Source: Chloroflexota bacterium
GTDB taxonomy: Bacteria; Chloroflexota; Anaerolineae; Anaerolineales; Villigracilaceae
Direction: 5' to 3'
Assembly (NCBI GenBank): GCA_021796315.1
Contig: JAJYOH010000143.1
Span: 1 to 11,128, forward strand
Length of the DNA stretch: 11,128 bases
Shown here: piece after piece, positions 6,856 to 11,128 of the stretch
How the letters are laid out: each line of letters starts with the position of its first letter
Numbering within the stretch: the stretch's first letter is position 1
Made by a program: the position numbers and the translations under genes
Notes under the pieces: generated by a model
The model's input: only the letters and a program-made list of their open reading frames with translations
The model's database searches: none
Told to the model about the DNA's origin: nothing

Positions 6856-8517
6856 TCATTTGTTTTGAGTCTCGCAAATCAACTTGGTTTTGCATAAATT
6901 TGCCAAATCGGTTGGAGACACATTATAGATTAAATAACTGTACGCAATCGTCCCTACTGGCTCGAAATTCTCTCTAAGCCACTTATATTCCTTGGGGTCG
7001 GCGTGGACACCTACTAAATCGTTTACAGTAACAATAATTCTGGGGTCAGACACGACCCCAGAAGGTTCATAGTTAGCATCTGGGTGATTTACCATGTACT
7101 GATTCAAATAGTTTAAATTTTGACCCCAATCGAGGTTCGAGTCGGCAAGATATTTATAAGAAATTTTCCTATTCCAAACAAATTCATTGAAGTAGGAAAG
7201 ATAATGTGGGTAATAAGAAAAGACAGAAATGATGAGATACCCAAAAATCGCAAAGCTGGCCGTTCTCTGACGGGCCGTAAAGTTCCTCCAATTTTTAAAT
7301 AGGGTACCCGCAAATATATAAAGCAAAGGATATACGACCAGATAAAATCGAATGCCGAGTTGAGTGTTATAGAAAAAATTAAAGTAAATAGTAAAAAAAA
7401 CAATGGGGATCAGAAGAAATATCTGATCGTTCCAGAATTTAGCTCTTCGATCTCTATCCAAAAAATATACAACCATTGAGATTAAAACAATGATCTGTGT
7501 AGCAATGGGCATTTTGAATAAAGATGCAACAAAATAATACCCTTTAAAACCCTCAACTTCATGGAGTTGTCCCAGAAGATAGATTCGGCCATACCCAAAA
7601 CCTGTGCTTGCTCGGAAGAAAGTTATATCCAATCCCTGCAGGTAAGGATATGGTAACTGTAGAGGAACATTTGTCAACCACGGAGAGGTATTATTCTGTA
7701 TCTTTCGGAACATATCGGACTCGAATTGATAATTTCCAAAAGATGTAAAAGATCGGTTGAGTAAATAGCCTGTGTTAATTATGAGCACACAAACGACTCC
7801 GGCAACTAGCGTATAAAGCACAATCTTTCCAAGATATCGTCCGATATTTTTTATGTGACCATGTATCTCTTTGGATAAAAACCAATCGTGAGTCACCAGA
7901 GCCAGCGTAGAAAGAGGCAGTAGAACTACCGAAGTGTATTTAGCGAGCTGACTTAATCCTAAAACAAATAAAAATATTAGACCGTCTTTGAGCTTTCGCG
8001 TATTTGCAAATTTCCACAGCCAATATGCGCAGAACACAACCGCTCCAGTCGCATAAATATCGGTTGTAACCAGCTCAGAATGTGCAATGATATTGGGATC
8101 AAAAATATACAGGATCAATGAAGCAAAAGCTGGAACCGCGCCAAAAAGTTCAAATGACCAACGGAAGACCAACAAGGCAATCAGTGATGAAAAGATTACA
8201 GTAATAAATCGAGCCGTAGTGAAATTTTCAAGAAGATTCTTCAGGTTTCCTTTAGAAAGTGATTTTGAAATTTTAGCAGGAATGGCATTCAATGCGCTGA
8301 CCGGCATTTTGCTATCATCGACGATTCCGGGAGCGTAAACGATGCGGTTTGAATTCAAGTTAAGGATATTCATTCCATAGCGATAATGCATTTCCTCATC
8401 CGTCGTTAGAGAAAGATGTCTCATACTAAAAAAATTAAAAATAAGAAAGAAAAGGATCAAGCCAAATACTGCTATTAATTGTTGTGGCTTGGAAGCCAAA
8501 CTGAACCATTGTTTCAT
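6856..8517 (-). CDS. GT39-family membrane glycosyltransferase
   Basis: 553 residues, about 10-12 helices. TTDEEMHYRYG (38-48) gives the catalytic acidic residue of the first loop (D40 or E41). FDPNIIAHSELVTTD (139-153) is a near-textbook GT39 second-loop motif, and SNLDWGQNL (460-468) in the C-terminal region is also a family signature. LGIRFYLVVYPLL (387-399) marks a late helix. Enzymes of this family use polyprenyl-phosphate sugars such as mannose or arabinose on the outer leaflet. The ATG has AGGAG 9 nt upstream; that ribosome site overlaps the TAG stop of the SDR gene (TAGGAG), so the two are cotranscribed and perhaps coupled, despite a sharp drop in GC at this junction. Specificity cannot be read from sequence; it differs clearly from the second GT39-like gene. 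Confidence 0.9.
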   Translation of the reverse strand: MKQWFSLASKPQQLIAVFGLILFFLIFNFFSMRHLSLTTDEEMHYRYGMNILNLNSNRIVYAPGIVDDSKMPVSALNAIPAKISKSLSKGNLKNLLENFTTARFITVIFSSLIALLVFRWSFELFGAVPAFASLILYIFDPNIIAHSELVTTDIYATGAVVFCAYWLWKFANTRKLKDGLIFLFVLGLSQLAKYTSVVLLPLSTLALVTHDWFLSKEIHGHIKNIGRYLGKIVLYTLVAGVVCVLIINTGYLLNRSFTSFGNYQFESDMFRKIQNNTSPWLTNVPLQLPYPYLQGLDITFFRASTGFGYGRIYLLGQLHEVEGFKGYYFVASLFKMPIATQIIVLISMVVYFLDRDRRAKFWNDQIFLLIPIVFFTIYFNFFYNTQLGIRFYLVVYPLLYIFAGTLFKNWRNFTARQRTASFAIFGYLIISVFSYYPHYLSYFNEFVWNRKISYKYLADSNLDWGQNLNYLNQYMVNHPDANYEPSGVVSDPRIIVTVNDLVGVHADPKEYKWLRENFEPVGTIAYSYLIYNVSPTDLANLCKTKLICETQNK

Positions 8518-8529
8518 TTAAAATTTCTC

Positions 8530-9309
8530 CTATTGCGCGGTATTGCCGCCATCGACTAAAAGCAAATGTCCCGTGACAAAAGAAGAATCATCGGAAGCCA
8601 AAAACAGAACCGCGCGTGCGATCTCTTCCGGTTTGCCGAAACGTCCCATCGGAATATATGCGCTGGATTCTTTCATTGCTTCTTCAAGCGTGACTGGATC
8701 GGAACCTTCGAAGTAACCTTTTTCCAGCCAGCGGTCAACGAACGTGTCGCCGGGACAAACCGCATTGACGCGAATATTGTCGCGCGCATAATCGAGCGCC
8801 ATGGATTTCGTAATCATGCCGACTGCGCCTTTGCTGGCGATGTATGGAAAGGCATCCCTGCCCGCAACGACGGACCAGTCCGAGCCGTTGTTGACGATCA
8901 CACCTTTACCTTGTTTCTTCATATGCGGCAAAACCAGTTTGCACATGCGCCAGACCGAGGTCACGTTGATCGCCATCGTGTCGTTCCAAGTATTTTCTTC
9001 GGTCGTTTCGGCGGTTCCACTTGTGACGATGCCTGCGTTGTTGAATAAAATATCAATGTGACCAAATTCCTTAATTGCAATGTTCACGACTCTTTGGCAA
9101 TCTTCCATTTTGGTGTGATCCGCTTCGACGAATACGCAGCGGACTCCCTTCGAGCGGATCTCGTTTAACGCGCCTTCGCCCAAATCCGTGCGGCGGCCCG
9201 TTATAACGACGCCCGCTCCCTCGTCCGCGAAAAGAAGCGCTGTGGCTTTTCCAATCCCGGAGGTCGCGCCGGTGACGATGGCAACGCGTCCGCTTAGTTT
9301 TCCTGTCAT
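8530..9309 (-). CDS. classical short-chain dehydrogenase/reductase (SDR)
   Basis: 259 residues, full length for a classical SDR. Cofactor loop TGATSGIG (13-20), TGRR (37-40) whose arginines favour NADP(H), NNAG (90-93), and the catalytic tetrad N115-S143-Y156-K160 with the normal Ser-to-Tyr spacing of 13. The PG motif (CPGDT, 185-189) and the GG near the C-terminus (VDGGNTAQ) are intact. It oxidises or reduces a hydroxyl or keto group on a small substrate in the cytoplasm; the substrate is unknown. FabG-like and sugar or alcohol dehydrogenase roles are equally open. ATG with GAGAGG 5 nt upstream, 10 nt after the EamA gene. A C-terminal remnant of a close paralogue lies at 3073-3159. Confidence 0.93.
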   Translation of the reverse strand: MTGKLSGRVAIVTGATSGIGKATALLFADEGAGVVITGRRTDLGEGALNEIRSKGVRCVFVEADHTKMEDCQRVVNIAIKEFGHIDILFNNAGIVTSGTAETTEENTWNDTMAINVTSVWRMCKLVLPHMKKQGKGVIVNNGSDWSVVAGRDAFPYIASKGAVGMITKSMALDYARDNIRVNAVCPGDTFVDRWLEKGYFEGSDPVTLEEAMKESSAYIPMGRFGKPEEIARAVLFLASDDSSFVTGHLLLVDGGNTAQ

Positions 9310-9319
9310 AGAAACCTCT

Positions 9320-10165
9320 CTACAAAGTCATCAAGACGATCGCGACCAGCGCGGCCGCGATGCCCAGCCACTGTTTGCGTGAAATGCGTTCTTTGAGCAT
9401 CAGCCAGGCTAGCAAGACCGTGGCGCCCGGATACAGCGAACTGAGCACGGCGGACACATCCAGCCGACCGGTTCTGAGCGCCAGTATATAAAACACATTT
9501 CCGCTGACATCTAAAATGGCGTTGGCGGAGACCACATTCCATGCAGCGCGTGGTATCCCAAACGATTCGCGTCGAATCAGCACGAAGATCAGCAGCAACA
9601 CGGTCCCAGCTGTGCGCGAAGCGACCATTGGCCAGATAAGGGATGAGGTGGCGCGCGTGGCGGCACCCATCAACACGAAATAGAGGCCGAATCCCAGGCC
9701 GGCCAGAAGCGGCAGGCGCAGGTCAGCCAGACGACCGAGGTGAAATTTTTCCTCCGAATCGCCCTGTGAGATCATCCAGACTGCCATGAGCGCAAATCCA
9801 AAGCCCAGGAATTGAAGCGGCTTGGGCAAACCATCCATCATCCCGCCGACGATGACGGGCAGCGTTGCGGCCAGCAGGGCCGAGACAGGCGCGGCGATGC
9901 TCATCTGTCCCTGGATCATGCTGTAAAAAAGCACCAGCAGACCCATCGAACCGAACATGCCAGCCAGACCGGCGATCAATACCAGATAGAGCGCCGGAAA
10001 ATTTTCGCGGTAGATGCCGGCCGCAATTAACAAGAGCAGCAATCCGAAGAAATCGCCGAAAAACACCGCGCGGTAGGCGCTCAGTTTTCGGCTGGATAGT
10101 CCGCCCGCGAAATCGGCCGCGCCCCATGTCAGCGCGGACGTAAGACCAAAGAGAATGGAGAGCAA
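9320..10165 (-). CDS. EamA-family (DMT superfamily) transporter
   Basis: 281 residues with ten hydrophobic segments in two five-helix halves, the EamA duplication layout. The first half starts LFGLTSALTWGAADFAGG and the second near residue 150 (LPLLAGLGFGLYFVLMG). The final part, SSLYPGATVLLAWLMLKERIS, is the conserved P-x-x-x-x-L-x-x-x-x-x-x-E-x pattern of EamA helix 9 and its following charge. The start is TTG (10165-10163), with GAGG 7 nt upstream and no ATG close by. It probably exports a metabolite or amino acid across the cytoplasmic membrane; substrate unknown. It lies 33 nt after the lyase gene and 10 nt before the SDR gene, so the three look like one operon. Confidence 0.9.
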   Translation of the reverse strand: MLSILFGLTSALTWGAADFAGGLSSRKLSAYRAVFFGDFFGLLLLLIAAGIYRENFPALYLVLIAGLAGMFGSMGLLVLFYSMIQGQMSIAAPVSALLAATLPVIVGGMMDGLPKPLQFLGFGFALMAVWMISQGDSEEKFHLGRLADLRLPLLAGLGFGLYFVLMGAATRATSSLIWPMVASRTAGTVLLLIFVLIRRESFGIPRAAWNVVSANAILDVSGNVFYILALRTGRLDVSAVLSSLYPGATVLLAWLMLKERISRKQWLGIAAALVAIVLMTL

Positions 10166-10198
10166 AAGGATACCTCGTTGATAATTCCAGGAGCTGAC

Positions 10199-11068
10199 TT
10201 AAGTTTTTCCCGCCGCTTTCGCACGGTCCAAAACTTTTTGTGCGTTCTTCACCAAAGGCATGTCGATCATTTTGCCATCTAACGCGTACGCGCCTGCGCC
10301 CTTGGCTTGACTGGCTTCAAACGTTTCGACGATTCGTTTTGCATGAGCCATGGCTTCATCGCCCGGTGTGAATGCGGACTGTACCGGCTCGACCTGTGCT
10401 GGGTGGATGATCTGCTTGCCGCTGAATCCCAGCCGCGCGCCAAATTCAGATTCAACGCGCAAGGCTTCGATGTCTTTGAAATCAATTGTCACAATATCAA
10501 TCGCTTGAATTCCAAATGCCGCGCACACTGCGACCGTCGCTTCGCGCGCATAAAGCAATTCGACCGCGTCTTTTGTGCGCGTCGCGCCGACCGAGGCCGC
10601 GTAATCTTCGCCGCCGAAGATCAAGGCGTCCAGCCGCGGATGCGATGCGATCTCTTTCAGATTTAAGATCCCTTTGGCTGTCTCCACACCGACCAGCATC
10701 CGAATCGAATTAACCGGCCAGCCATGCGAAAGTTCCGCGGCTTCGATAATTTCATGCGCCCATTGAATTTGACTCAGCTCTTCGAGCTTGGGAATCACAA
10801 TGCCATCGGGATGATACGGCAGGACAGCGTGAATATCCTCCTTCTCGAAACCCGAACCGACGGAATTGATGCGCGCCAGTTTTTCGCTTTTGCCGAAGTC
10901 CAATTCCTGCAGAGCTTTGACGATCGTGGCACGCGCCTCGGCCTTACGGTTGAGCGCCGTGCCGTCTTCCATGTCCATGCAGATCGAGTCCGCGCCGAGC
11001 GTGACCGACTTGGCGATCTTTTTCCAGTCGTCGCCGGGCATGTATAAAAGTGCGCGTCGGGAATGCAT
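10199..11068 (-). CDS. CitE/CLYBL-like HpcH/HpaI-family C-C lyase
   Basis: 289 residues, a full TIM-barrel of the HpcH/HpaI aldolase/citrate lyase beta family. RRALLYMPG (4-12) binds CoA in relatives, MDMEDG (31-36), ARIN with R67, PK (93-94), ETAKG (129-133) with the Mg ligand E129, FGGEDYAASVGATR (151-164) with the Mg ligand D155, GFSGKQIIHPAQV (214-226) and GKMIDMPLV (265-273). The last motifs resemble the stand-alone CitE/CLYBL group (citramalyl-CoA or malyl-CoA cleavage) more than the subunit of the three-part citrate lyase, and no citD or citF neighbour is seen. The exact acyl-CoA substrate is not decidable. ATG with AGAGGAG 5 nt upstream. First gene of the apparent lyase-transporter-SDR operon. 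Confidence 0.9.
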   Translation of the reverse strand: MHSRRALLYMPGDDWKKIAKSVTLGADSICMDMEDGTALNRKAEARATIVKALQELDFGKSEKLARINSVGSGFEKEDIHAVLPYHPDGIVIPKLEELSQIQWAHEIIEAAELSHGWPVNSIRMLVGVETAKGILNLKEIASHPRLDALIFGGEDYAASVGATRTKDAVELLYAREATVAVCAAFGIQAIDIVTIDFKDIEALRVESEFGARLGFSGKQIIHPAQVEPVQSAFTPGDEAMAHAKRIVETFEASQAKGAGAYALDGKMIDMPLVKNAQKVLDRAKAAGKT

Positions 11069-11085
11069 GATTTCTCCTCTTTGAG

Positions 11086-11128
11086 AAGTCCAACAAGTCT
11101 CAAAGGTCTAAAAAGTCTGACAGGTCGA
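11086..11128. repeat. 9-bp tandem repeat array, five units, cut by the right edge
   Basis: The core (A/G)GTC recurs at 11087, 11096, 11105, 11114 and 11123, exactly every 9 nt. Units are AAGTCCAAC, AAGTCTCAA, AGGTCTAAA, AAGTCTGAC and AGGTCGA. On the minus strand it lies just upstream of the ribosome site of the lyase gene. It is not coding in the gene's frame and is much too short-period for CRISPR. Confidence 0.75.

Noticed and set aside
7113..7403. 96-residue minus-strand frame inside the GT39 gene
   Set aside because: Out-of-frame reading of a hydrophobic coding stretch; the GT39 frame with family motifs covers it.
8566..9048. 160-residue plus-strand frame opposite the SDR gene
   Set aside because: Shadow of the well-supported SDR coding frame, with a composition rich in His/Arg/Phe and no recognisable domain.
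10307..10666. Plus-strand frame opposite the lyase gene
   Set aside because: Shadow frame caused by codon bias in the high-GC lyase gene; all lyase motifs are on the minus strand.
11086..11128. CRISPR-like repeats
   Set aside because: The unit is only 9 bp with no unique spacers, so it is a simple tandem repeat.

Overview
The window reads as a bacterial chromosome segment with no rRNA, tRNA, CRISPR array or transposase. Strong AGGAGG-type ribosome sites, a TTG start, many multi-spanning membrane proteins and the mixed GC level would suit an Anaerolineae-type Chloroflexota, but that is an inference from gene style, not proof.

Layout. (1) Positions 1-2995, minus strand: a drug-export style operon. 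A MarR-family regulator (2511-2960) with a consensus promoter and a palindromic operator on its -10 box is followed by a leader holding an inverted repeat and a possible 24-codon peptide. Next come a 747-residue ABC exporter half-transporter (100-2343) and the start of a second one (from 103 leftward), joined by an ATGA overlap. The 747-residue subunit has Asp for the catalytic Glu and Gln for the switch His, so the pair is probably an asymmetric heterodimer with one degenerate ATP site.

(2) Positions 3073-8517: a low-GC block (roughly 30-40% GC in lines counted by hand, against 55-70% in lines outside). Its left edge holds two gene remnants on the minus strand: the last ~28 codons of an SDR dehydrogenase, and beside it the last ~32 codons of what looks like an acyltransferase-3 membrane protein. 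Then come a plus-strand polytopic GT-C-like protein (3453-5147), a shared terminator hairpin, and two minus-strand GT39-like glycosyltransferases (5202-6782, 6856-8517). These probably act on lipid-linked sugars for glycosylation of surface polymers or proteins.

(3) Positions 8530-11068, minus strand, higher GC: a tight run of CitE/CLYBL-like lyase, EamA-family transporter and SDR dehydrogenase, whose stop codon overlaps the ribosome site of the first glycosyltransferase. The intact SDR gene and the SDR remnant at 3073 form diverged direct repeats around the low-GC block, which suggests the block was inserted, or that a second SDR copy was destroyed when it arrived.

(4) Positions 11086-11128: a short noncoding array of five 9-bp units upstream of the lyase, running off the right edge.

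I did not find a clearly new biological system. The most informative unexplained structure is the pair of 3'-end remnants and the SDR direct repeat that bracket the glycosyltransferase block.
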